Positions 1 through 5,009 of a stretch of 5,828 nt of DNA are shown here, one piece after another. Numbering within the stretch: position 1 is the stretch's first letter; each line of letters begins with the position of its first letter. Origin of the DNA: Deltaproteobacteria bacterium (GTDB taxonomy: Bacteria > Desulfobacterota > Desulfobacteria > Desulfobacterales > C00003060). A model generated the notes under the pieces. The model was given only the letters and a program-made list of their open reading frames with translations. It did no database searches and had not been told where the DNA came from. Position numbers and translations under genes: made by a program. The stretch covers positions 1 through 5,828 of the forward strand of contig JAFDFO010000216.1 in NCBI GenBank assembly GCA_019309815.1. Direction: 5' to 3'.

Positions 1-363
1 CCTGTCACTGTCGTGGTTGAAGGCTATCAGCCGATCACATACAAAAACCTCCTCTTGACCCGTTGGGCCAGACATCATTTAGGGCTGACCCCGGATGTCG
101 AGTCCATTACGTTGAAAGACCTGAAAGCGTTTTTTAGAGATTTGTGGGATAAGAAAGCCAAACCTTGCCAGGTCGATACAGGAATGAAACAGGCCTTTTT
201 GGATTGGCTTCAAGAACGGTCCGGCCTGGGTGTTGATGAAATTCAGGACAGTGTTACAGATGCCTTGGATGTCCTGTTTGACGAGCTTGACAAGGAATAC
301 GGATCAGTTTCTCTCAAGGATTTGGACCCGAGATACCTCAAGCATTTCCTCGTTACGCACTGA
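1..363 (+). CDS. 3' end of an unrecognised gene (5'-truncated by the window edge)
   Basis: The reading frame is already open at base 1 (P-V-T-V-V-V-E-G-Y-Q) and ends at TGA 361-363, giving 120 codons. A GTG at 13-15 could serve as a start, but no ribosome-binding site can be judged, and the open frame to the edge makes a longer gene more likely. I do not recognise the family. The visible part is hydrophilic, rich in charged residues and probably mostly helical. It has no signal peptide, membrane segment, cysteine motif or catalytic signature that I can name. Two similar short segments occur, ITLKDLKAFF and VSLKDLDPRYLKHF, each a [ST]LKDL motif followed by a helix-like stretch; they may be a weak internal repeat or a shared capping motif. 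The next gene begins 61 bp downstream with a strong Shine-Dalgarno, so co-transcription is possible but not shown. Confidence is good that it is coding and nil for function. Confidence 0.6.
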   Translation, partial: PVTVVVEGYQPITYKNLLLTRWARHHLGLTPDVESITLKDLKAFFRDLWDKKAKPCQVDTGMKQAFLDWLQERSGLGVDEIQDSVTDALDVLFDELDKEYGSVSLKDLDPRYLKHFLVTH

Positions 364-410
364 ATTTTTGGTTCTCTGCGATCTCTTCATAAGCGAAGAT
401 CTGTAAATAC

Positions 411-416
411 GGAGGA
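411..416 (+). promoter_or_regulatory. Shine-Dalgarno for the GspG-like membrane protein
   Basis: GGAGGA lies 8 nt before the ATG at 425. This is a near-perfect anti-16S match with good spacing and it fixes the start of the downstream gene. Confidence 0.8.
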
Positions 417-424
417 AACCAGGA

Positions 425-949
425 ATGGGTTTTCTATCCCCCAAGAAGGAGTCTTTCAGGTTCAAAAGGATCATTGCCGTTGCTCTTCTTTTGACCATTT
501 TTGACGGGTTTATTTATGGATTGCCCGCGTTTGGTCTATTCATTTGTTTGGCGGTATTTCTTGCTTCTTCCATTGCTTCAGTAATATTCCTATTCGTTGA
601 CAAAGAATTCTCAAAGCTCTATGCGCTGAAATGCCTGATTTACTTGTGTGCAGGTACGTGCATCATTGGGATGTTTAGACTGAATACTCACATAGGTAAT
701 AGGAATGCTGACAAGATCATTCATTCCGTTGAAAAGTATAAAGCAGATAAAGGTGATTACCCGACTGAATTGGGCAACCTTGTGCCCGAATATATTCCCA
801 AAATCCCTGTTTGCGCTTACAGAATGATTAACAATGAGTATCGCTATTCATATACGGAAACATCTCATTACCTGATGTGGGCACAGTTGCCACCTTATGG
901 CAGACGTTTATACCATTTCAAGAATAAGGAATGGACCTACATAGACTAG
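425..949 (+). CDS. Polytopic membrane protein with a GspG-like (pseudopilin) C-terminal domain
   Basis: The 174-aa product starts at an ATG with GGAGGA 8 nt upstream. After a basic N-terminus (KKESFRFKR) there are about three hydrophobic segments, roughly residues 15-33, 35-58 and 66-84, so it is probably an inner-membrane protein. Residues about 95-170 read like the globular part of type II secretion pseudopilin GspG. The segment IIHSVEKYKADKGDYPTELG, followed by LVPEYIPKIP, matches the familiar 'Y+..nG.YP..L..L.P.yi...P' pattern. A true pseudopilin would have a prepilin-peptidase site and a single N-terminal helix, and both are missing. It is therefore not a canonical GspG; a hypothetical protein that borrowed the fold, exposed to the periplasm, is the better reading. 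No other secretion genes are visible nearby. The membrane prediction is fairly secure, the GspG likeness moderate, and the role unknown. Confidence 0.8.
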   Translation: MGFLSPKKESFRFKRIIAVALLLTIFDGFIYGLPAFGLFICLAVFLASSIASVIFLFVDKEFSKLYALKCLIYLCAGTCIIGMFRLNTHIGNRNADKIIHSVEKYKADKGDYPTELGNLVPEYIPKIPVCAYRMINNEYRYSYTETSHYLMWAQLPPYGRRLYHFKNKEWTYID

Positions 950-1020
950 CGTTGCGTCCCAGAAATAACCAACATAATTCCATGATAGTCTCTTCCCGCA
1001 TAGAGACGACGCGTTAAATC

Positions 1021-1062
1021 CGAAATTCGAATATCGAAGCACGAAACAAGTCCGACGAATTT
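1021..1062. repeat. Degenerate heptad array, CGAA every 7 bp
   Basis: CGAA begins at 1021, 1028, 1035, 1042 and 1056, all in a 7-bp register. The sixth slot (1049-1055) is degenerate and ends in CCGA. The consensus unit is CGAANNN, repeated six times between the GspG-like gene and the ATP-grasp gene. A further CGAA at 1073 is out of register. A short inverted repeat (GTCTCT 988-993, AGAGAC 1002-1007) lies just upstream. I recall similar CGAA-rich intergenic arrays in deltaproteobacterial and anammox genomes, but that is memory rather than evidence from this window. Confidence 0.6.
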
Positions 1063-1152
1063 TGTATTTCAACGAATCAACGCGGATATCATCAATGCTT
1101 TGACTTTTGTAAATAACTTCTGGAACACGACACTAGCACCAGCACTTGAAAG

Positions 1153-1158
1153 AAGGAT
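1153..1158 (+). promoter_or_regulatory. Shine-Dalgarno for the ATP-grasp gene
   Basis: AAGGAT lies 6 nt before the ATG at 1165. An in-frame TGA at 1147-1149 rules out any start further upstream, so the site and the ATG together fix the N-terminus. Confidence 0.65.
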
Positions 1159-1164
1159 CCGATC

Positions 1165-1917
1165 ATGTACTTTCACGGACTATCGCTGAATGGAAGCCGC
1201 ACGACGATGAGGGGACTATTGTCCAAATGCAAAAAAGGGGACAAGGTTTCGTGTGCCATTGGTCACCCCAGGTTTATGGGAATATTCCATGAAATTGAAT
1301 CAAGGGGAGCTGCCATATTTCCCCCGTTGCTTGCCCAGAGCCTGAGTCTCAGCAAAGTCCATCAGGCCCTGCATTTCGGGGATTACATGGTTCCAAACAC
1401 AGAGGTTTTGTTCAGGAAGTTTCATCTCCAAAGGGTCCTCAGAAAATATGCAGAAAAGAATATCCTGAAAAGTGTTGTCAAGGAAGACCGCGGATCAATG
1501 GGTTTGGGAAACCACCCTTGTTGGTCACTCAATGAGTTGGCCCGGACAATCACTCTTGTGGTAAAACCGCCAATAGTCGTTCAGCCCATGTTGGAGGATT
1601 TCAGGGAGTTCAGGTTGCTCATATTCGGAGATACGGTTGTTGCAAAGGAAAAGATAAACAGCGATGAGATCTTTTGGAAGAATCGGATTTTCGGGGGTGT
1701 TACAAAGCGCATAACGCCCAGCAAACAAGTGGTTCGGTTCGGCACAAAGATGATGAAGCTTGGGAAATTTCCTTGGGCCTACATGGACCTGCTTGTCACC
1801 GAAGTTGATACCTTCCTGTCTGAAATCAACCTGTCCGGCAGCAATGCGGGAGTGAAAGAGTACAACCTTAACAAGCTGAAAAGAGAAATGACCGAGGAGT
1901 GGCTGGCAAAAGGATAG
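1165..1917 (+). CDS. RimK/YheC-like ATP-grasp domain protein
   Basis: The 250-aa protein reads as an ATP-grasp ligase-type enzyme, a fold that uses ATP to join a carboxylate to an amine or thiol through an acyl-phosphate. Residues about 48-82 (RGAAIFPP, then SLSKVHQALHFGDYMVPNTEV) match the RimK-like segment that leads into the ATP-grasp domain, with S63/K64 where 'DK' is usual. VVKEDRGSMGLGNH (104-117) is the glycine-rich ATP-binding loop. QPMLEDFREFRLLIFGDTVV (140-159) matches the RimK 'Q.fi..D.R.fviG..vva' strand. D208 in WAYMDLLV and E220/N222 in FLSEINLSGSNAG fit the Mg2+ ligands. The region before the ATP-grasp core is only about 50 residues, shorter than in RimK (about 300 aa in total). 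The start is fixed by AAGGAT and an upstream stop. Substrate unknown: peptide modification, amino-acid ligation and spore-coat-type YheC roles are all possible. A tiny ORF follows after 3 bp. Confidence 0.8.
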   Translation: MYFHGLSLNGSRTTMRGLLSKCKKGDKVSCAIGHPRFMGIFHEIESRGAAIFPPLLAQSLSLSKVHQALHFGDYMVPNTEVLFRKFHLQRVLRKYAEKNILKSVVKEDRGSMGLGNHPCWSLNELARTITLVVKPPIVVQPMLEDFREFRLLIFGDTVVAKEKINSDEIFWKNRIFGGVTKRITPSKQVVRFGTKMMKLGKFPWAYMDLLVTEVDTFLSEINLSGSNAGVKEYNLNKLKREMTEEWLAKG

Positions 1918-1920
1918 ACA

Positions 1921-1977
1921 ATGAAGATAGCAGCCAGGCTGCAGCCCGGTCATACCATTTCCAATTATACCAATTAG
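1921..1977 (+). CDS. Possible 18-codon peptide ORF immediately after the ATP-grasp gene
   Basis: An ATG at 1921 opens an 18-codon frame ending at TAG 1975-1977; the peptide reads MKIAARLQPGHTISNYTN. A purine-rich AAAAGGA (1908-1914), which overlaps the end of the ATP-grasp gene, sits 6 nt before the ATG. Translational coupling would therefore work well. ATP-grasp enzymes sometimes modify short ribosomal peptides (graspetides), and the peptide has Thr/Ser/Asn residues at its C-terminus. It is, however, much shorter than known graspetide precursors and lacks their acidic acceptor clusters. The ORF also contains a GCAGCC-A-GGCTGC dyad (1930-1942) and a CCAATTA direct repeat (1961-1967, 1970-1976). 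It may be a chance ORF, a leader, or the remnant 5' end of a decayed gene. Low confidence. Confidence 0.2.
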   Translation: MKIAARLQPGHTISNYTN

Positions 1978-2086
1978 TTAACATAAGCCTTGTCTCGTAC
2001 TGTCGTACAAAGACGTGTTCCCTATATGTCCTTTTCGGCCGTTACTTCCATTTGACTCACCGCGAATCCCGTCAAGAATACTGGTT

Positions 2087-2115
2087 TTGCCTCCGTATTT
2101 TATCGCTAATAATAT
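2087..2115 (+). promoter_or_regulatory. Weak sigma-70-type promoter candidate for the PilZ gene
   Basis: TTGCCT (2087-2092) and TAATAT (2110-2115) are separated by 17 bp, each with four of six consensus matches, in an AT-rich stretch before the PilZ gene. Transcription would start near 2121-2123. That would make the GTG at 2122 unusable and favour one of the downstream ATGs. Confidence 0.25.
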
Positions 2116-2190
2116 AGTATTGTGTTTTGCCCGTTTTTGTGTCTTCATGTGAGCATGAAGGCTTTTCATAGCCCTTGTGCCATCACTAAG

Positions 2191-2559
2191 ATGACCTCGG
2201 CGGAACAAAGGCAGCACAGACGGTTCCGCGTGCCAAAAACCACCTTTGTTGCACTCTGGCCAGAATTTTTCAGAGTTGGTCAAGTTGCAGACGTAAGCAT
2301 GGGTGGGCTGGCGTTTCGTCATCTGACGGGCGAAGAACCCTCAAACGGATCATTGGAATTAGACCTGTTTTTGGCCGGACGATCTTTCTACTTGTACAAG
2401 CTACCGTTTGAAATGATTTGGAATTTCGAGCCGGTTGAAGCAAACTCATCCAATGCTCCCAACCTGAGGCAATGCGGCCTCCAGTTTGGGGTATTGACCC
2501 CCAGCCAGACCGCCCAGCTAGAGTATTTTGTCCGGAACTACGCGGCGGGCCAACCGTAG
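2191..2559 (+). CDS. PilZ domain protein (c-di-GMP receptor)
   Basis: The frame encodes a stand-alone PilZ domain, the cytoplasmic c-di-GMP-binding module that controls motility, exopolysaccharide and attachment. From the ATG at 2191 it is 122 aa. The N-terminal arginine cluster EQRQHRRFRVP supplies the RxxxR motif, the flexible arm that clamps the c-di-GMP dimer. VADVSMGGLAF supplies the DxSxGG motif on the barrel. The C-terminal CGLQFGVLTPSQ, then a helix, matches the usual end of PilZ domains. Both ligand motifs look intact, so binding is expected. The start is uncertain: in-frame GTG 2122 and ATG 2155 would add 23 or 12 residues, and none of the three has a good Shine-Dalgarno. I prefer 2191 because it begins directly at the domain, as single-domain PilZ proteins commonly do. 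The output partner is unknown. A large secreted cytochrome gene lies downstream under its own sigma-54 promoter. Confidence 0.85.
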   Translation: MTSAEQRQHRRFRVPKTTFVALWPEFFRVGQVADVSMGGLAFRHLTGEEPSNGSLELDLFLAGRSFYLYKLPFEMIWNFEPVEANSSNAPNLRQCGLQFGVLTPSQTAQLEYFVRNYAAGQP

Positions 2560-2680
2560 ATTCGATACCCGTTCCGAAACCAGCAGACCGACCTCCAACA
2601 AACGCCAACTCCTCGTCCCGTAACCCCTTGATTCTTCTATCATTTTCTCTCCCTCAAAAAGTGTTGCTGTTAGGCACATT

Positions 2681-2698
2681 TTGGCACACAGCTTGCTT
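2681..2698 (+). promoter_or_regulatory. Sigma-54 (-24/-12) promoter of the cytochrome gene
   Basis: TTGGCAC (2681-2687) followed by TTGCTT (2693-2698) matches the RpoN consensus TTGGCAC-N5-TTGCW. The invariant GG (2683-2684) and GC (2695-2696) are separated by exactly 10 bp. Transcription should start near 2708 and read into the multiheme cytochrome gene. Sigma-54 promoters need an enhancer-binding ATPase activator, so expression is probably tightly inducible; activator sites would be expected upstream, within or beside the PilZ gene, but I cannot identify them. Confidence 0.8.
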
Positions 2699-2845
2699 CT
2701 ATAAACCTGACAAGTGATTGCAAAAAGAGCGGGCCCATCAACAGGCTGGGAGAAAAGCATACGCCTGCTTAGCTTAGGTGACAAAAGGCCTGATTTTAGC
2801 TGAGAAAACCTTCATGTGATCACTGGGCTTCCATGGGTAGAATGC

Positions 2846-2869
2846 TGTCATTTTGTTGACAACATGTTG
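2846..2869. repeat. Overlapping palindromes in the cytochrome leader
   Basis: Three nested dyads share this stretch: TGTCA-N6-TGACA (2846-2861), TGTTG-A-CAACA (2854-2864) and the perfect 10-bp CAACATGTTG (2860-2869). They lie about 140-160 nt downstream of the predicted transcription start and 68-91 nt before the coding start. They could be an operator for a repressor or an RNA hairpin in the leader. No specific regulator can be assigned. Confidence 0.35.
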
Positions 2870-2936
2870 CATTGGCGGTACCTGAATGGCTGCTGGTTCA
2901 AGCTAAAACTGTCCCTGCTGCTGGAAAACCGAATAA

Positions 2937-5009
2937 ATGATGCGTAGCTCAAAGATCTTTCTGGCTCTCCTAATAGCTGTAAGCCTGACGTTTGTTCTGG
3001 GGAACACCTCCCCGGTCAAGGCAGGTTCCGGCAAAAGCCATTCCACACACTTCTTCAGTGAAAAAGGCCCCCAGTTGTCCCACAATGAAAGTGGATGCGA
3101 TGTCTGTCATGCAAAGGGGGATCAGCAATGCCAATCATCCCCGGTATTTGCAGATGGCCAGCCGCTGGCGAGCACAAACGCCTGCGATGTCTGCCACAGC
3201 CAGGGTGGTGCCTTTGACGGTGTTGCTATGGCAAAGGCAAACTGGGACAACAGTGTTTACGAGGCAGGCGGTCTTACCTTCCAGGCCGGCAAAGAAGAGT
3301 GGTGCGCCACGTGTCATGATAATGCCCCTGCGCACAGCAGATACCAGGTGTTCGATGTGTCGCCTGTCGTGGTGGATAATCTGGAGGGCTCCTATACCGG
3401 CACCTGGAGTACCGGCTCTAACCCGGGGTATTACGGGACCAATTACCAATATCACGCTGCCGGAAGCGGAACCGACACGTTTACATGGACCCCAACCATC
3501 ACGACTCCCGGAACCTACGAAGTCTTTGCACGCTGGGTCGCGGACCTGGTCCAGGCACCGGATGCGACCTACACCATCTACCATGACGACGGCAATACCG
3601 AAGTCTCCAGGAATCAGACCACACAGGGGAGCCAGTGGGTCTCACTGGGCGTCTACACCCTCGACGGTGTGAATGACCGAGTAGAACTTGTCCAGAGCCC
3701 GAATGGCCAGGTGTGCGCTGACGCCATCCAGTGTATCTACCTTGCTACCAATGCCCCTAACATCGCAGGTGACAACGACACTTACGGCTTCTATGTGAGC
3801 GGGCATGACATGGACTGCCTCTCCTGTCATGATGCCAGTCACAGCCACATCGATGATGTACACAGGACCTACTCCAGTTCGCTCGACAACTATCAGACCA
3901 GTTATCGTTTGAAATCAATAAATGGGGGCCAGCCCCTGAAAATACCCAGAACTGCATACAATCCGTACGACCCAAGAGCAGAGCATGACTTTGCCCTCTG
4001 CTTTGACTGTCACAACAAAAATGAGGTCGTCGGAGAAGGTGAGAATGCCCAATATGATGTACGCCACACAAACTTCTGGGATGATGACGGGAGTCCTCGC
4101 AACGATCATTGGTATCACCTCAGGAATTCGAACTTCGACTCTGACTGGGATGGGGTAAGTGACTCGGGAACAAGCTGCGTGGCCTGCCACAATGTTCACG
4201 GCTCACCTACTCAGACTATGATCAGGCATGGCGAGTTGATCAGCACACCAGGCACGACCGACAAAGTGCCGGCACTGGGATTCACCTACTTGACCCCGGG
4301 CGCGGATCCTGAGGCCACCGTGGAAGAGAGCGTAGGCGCCAGGTTTAACTGGGGAGGGAATGCACTCTCCCAAAACGGTGTGTGCGGTGGCTGCCATGGT
4401 ACCAGCATATCCTGGTACAGATACCCCTATCTTGCTCCTCATCTGTCGGATCCTGTCGCAACTCCTGAGACCGTGAGCATTTCAGGGGCATCAGGCAGTG
4501 TGGTTATCACCTGTGAACTTGACGATTTCAACGGCAGCGGTGGGTACATGGTAACGATTGATCTGACAGCCTTGAATGGCAGTCCTGCGCAGCCCATGTA
4601 CGACGATGGCAATTCAGAACATTGCGATGCCGTGGCAGGTGACGGAATCTACAGCATCTGCGTGGAGATACCTGCTGAGGCAGGCTCCGGATCAAGGACC
4701 CTCGTAATCACCGCAGAAGATGTTGACGGCCATTCCACTACTGAGGTCACCCTGGACGTTGAAATCGCTTCAGAGGTCATATGGGACAACGAGAGTGGAG
4801 ACGGGATGTGGTCAACCCCGCTGAACTGGAGCACGGACGCAGTCCCAACTGCCGGTCAGAGTGTTGCCTTTAAACCTGGCATCCATTTCTCTGAATTACG
4901 GATACAACAGCACCGTGACCTTGAATGCCGACTGTGTCAGCGGCTCGAACGAGCTGACACTGACCGGCGCTCTCACCGTGAATTCGGGAACACTCCTTTG
5001 CAAGGCTGA
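2937..5009 (+). CDS. Secreted heptaheme c-type cytochrome with golvesin-like and Ig-like domains (frameshifted, N-terminal part)
   Basis: The protein opens with a Sec signal peptide (basic start, hydrophobic residues 8-22, likely cleavage after VKA at 29), so it is exported. Seven CxxCH covalent haem sites follow at residues 54, 83, 123, 294, 355, 414 and 483. Residues about 140-270, between haems 3 and 4, match the golvesin-C/xanthan-lyase beta-sandwich (NPGYYGTNYQYH, then TFTWTP, GTYEVFARW and ADAIQCIYL). Residues about 510-612 form an Ig-like domain with the MYDDGNSEHCDAVAGDGIYS motif. WDNESGDGMWSTPLNWS (616-632) then begins a beta-solenoid module. After residue about 645 the frame loses sense (charged tail HRDLECRLCQRLERADTDRR) and stops at 5009, while the true continuation runs in another frame. 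The start is one of two adjacent ATGs (2937, 2940) with only a weak GGA upstream. The likely role is extracellular or outer-surface electron transfer. Haem number and domain order are seen; function is inferred. Confidence 0.85.
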   Translation: MMRSSKIFLALLIAVSLTFVLGNTSPVKAGSGKSHSTHFFSEKGPQLSHNESGCDVCHAKGDQQCQSSPVFADGQPLASTNACDVCHSQGGAFDGVAMAKANWDNSVYEAGGLTFQAGKEEWCATCHDNAPAHSRYQVFDVSPVVVDNLEGSYTGTWSTGSNPGYYGTNYQYHAAGSGTDTFTWTPTITTPGTYEVFARWVADLVQAPDATYTIYHDDGNTEVSRNQTTQGSQWVSLGVYTLDGVNDRVELVQSPNGQVCADAIQCIYLATNAPNIAGDNDTYGFYVSGHDMDCLSCHDASHSHIDDVHRTYSSSLDNYQTSYRLKSINGGQPLKIPRTAYNPYDPRAEHDFALCFDCHNKNEVVGEGENAQYDVRHTNFWDDDGSPRNDHWYHLRNSNFDSDWDGVSDSGTSCVACHNVHGSPTQTMIRHGELISTPGTTDKVPALGFTYLTPGADPEATVEESVGARFNWGGNALSQNGVCGGCHGTSISWYRYPYLAPHLSDPVATPETVSISGASGSVVITCELDDFNGSGGYMVTIDLTALNGSPAQPMYDDGNSEHCDAVAGDGIYSICVEIPAEAGSGSRTLVITAEDVDGHSTTEVTLDVEIASEVIWDNESGDGMWSTPLNWSTDAVPTAGQSVAFKPGIHFSELRIQQHRDLECRLCQRLERADTDRRSHREFGNTPLQG
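4869..4878 (+). other. Apparent +1 frameshift junction in the cytochrome gene
   Basis: Up to codon 645 (TTT 4869-4871) the 2937 frame makes sense. From AAC at 4873 the next frame makes sense instead, giving F-N-L-A-S-I-S-L-N-Y-G with no gap. Removing one A from the AAA at 4872-4874 joins the two frames perfectly. The new frame has no stop from 4825 to the window end. A one-base insertion, either a sequencing or assembly error or a real mutation, is the simplest explanation. Confidence 0.7.

Larger units (their letters stand above)
2560..2936 (+). other. 377-bp regulatory intergenic region
   Basis: No convincing gene is present on either strand. The first part (2560-2680) has a pyrimidine-rich run around 2620-2657 and no clear terminator. 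It then holds a sigma-54 promoter (2681-2698) and a leader of about 229 nt before the cytochrome start. The leader contains possible stems, including CAGGC 2732-2736 with GCCTG 2763-2767 and AAGCA 2755-2759 with TGCTT 2766-2770, which compete with each other. It also holds GTGATCAC (2816-2823) and overlapping palindromes at 2846-2869. I could not match it to a known riboswitch. Confidence 0.6.

Noticed and set aside
954..1012. Terminator after the GspG-like gene (GTCTCT/AGAGAC inside GCGTC/GACGC)
   Set aside because: The stems are short (6 and 5 bp), the loop is 8 nt and no T-tract follows; it could be a weak structure but not a convincing intrinsic terminator.
1525..1953. 142-codon reverse-strand ORF over the ATP-grasp gene
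   Set aside because: It is antisense to a gene with clear ATP-grasp motifs; its own translation has no recognisable features.
2122..2190. GTG at 2122 as the PilZ start
   Set aside because: There is no Shine-Dalgarno, the extra residues (including three cysteines) are not PilZ-like, and the GTG falls at the predicted transcription start of the upstream promoter candidate.
1978..2190. Possible gene in the stretch between the ATP-grasp and PilZ genes (for example the 72-codon ORF 1899-2117)
   Set aside because: It overlaps the ATP-grasp end, has no good start signal and its translation looks random; only a weak promoter candidate is supported here.
2856..2884. TTGACA as the -35 of a second, sigma-70 promoter for the cytochrome
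   Set aside because: The -10 position at 17-bp spacing reads TACCTG, and spacings of 16 or 18 are no better; the TTGACA is explained by the palindromes.
2708..2936. GEMM (c-di-GMP) or cobalamin riboswitch in the cytochrome leader
   Set aside because: The conserved cores I know for these classes are not visible in the leader.
2992..3672. 226-codon + strand ORF overlapping the cytochrome in another frame, and the 149-codon reverse ORF at 3135-3584
   Set aside because: Both are shadows of the cytochrome frame, with Arg/Pro/Ser-rich low-sense translations, whereas the cytochrome frame has seven CxxCH motifs.
4869..4875. TTTAAAC, the classic -1 ribosomal slippery heptamer, exactly at the frame break
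   Set aside because: The phase is wrong: -1 slippage needs TTA AAC as the incoming codons, but the upstream frame reads TTT AAA, and the required change is +1 (or -2). An indel in the A run is simpler.
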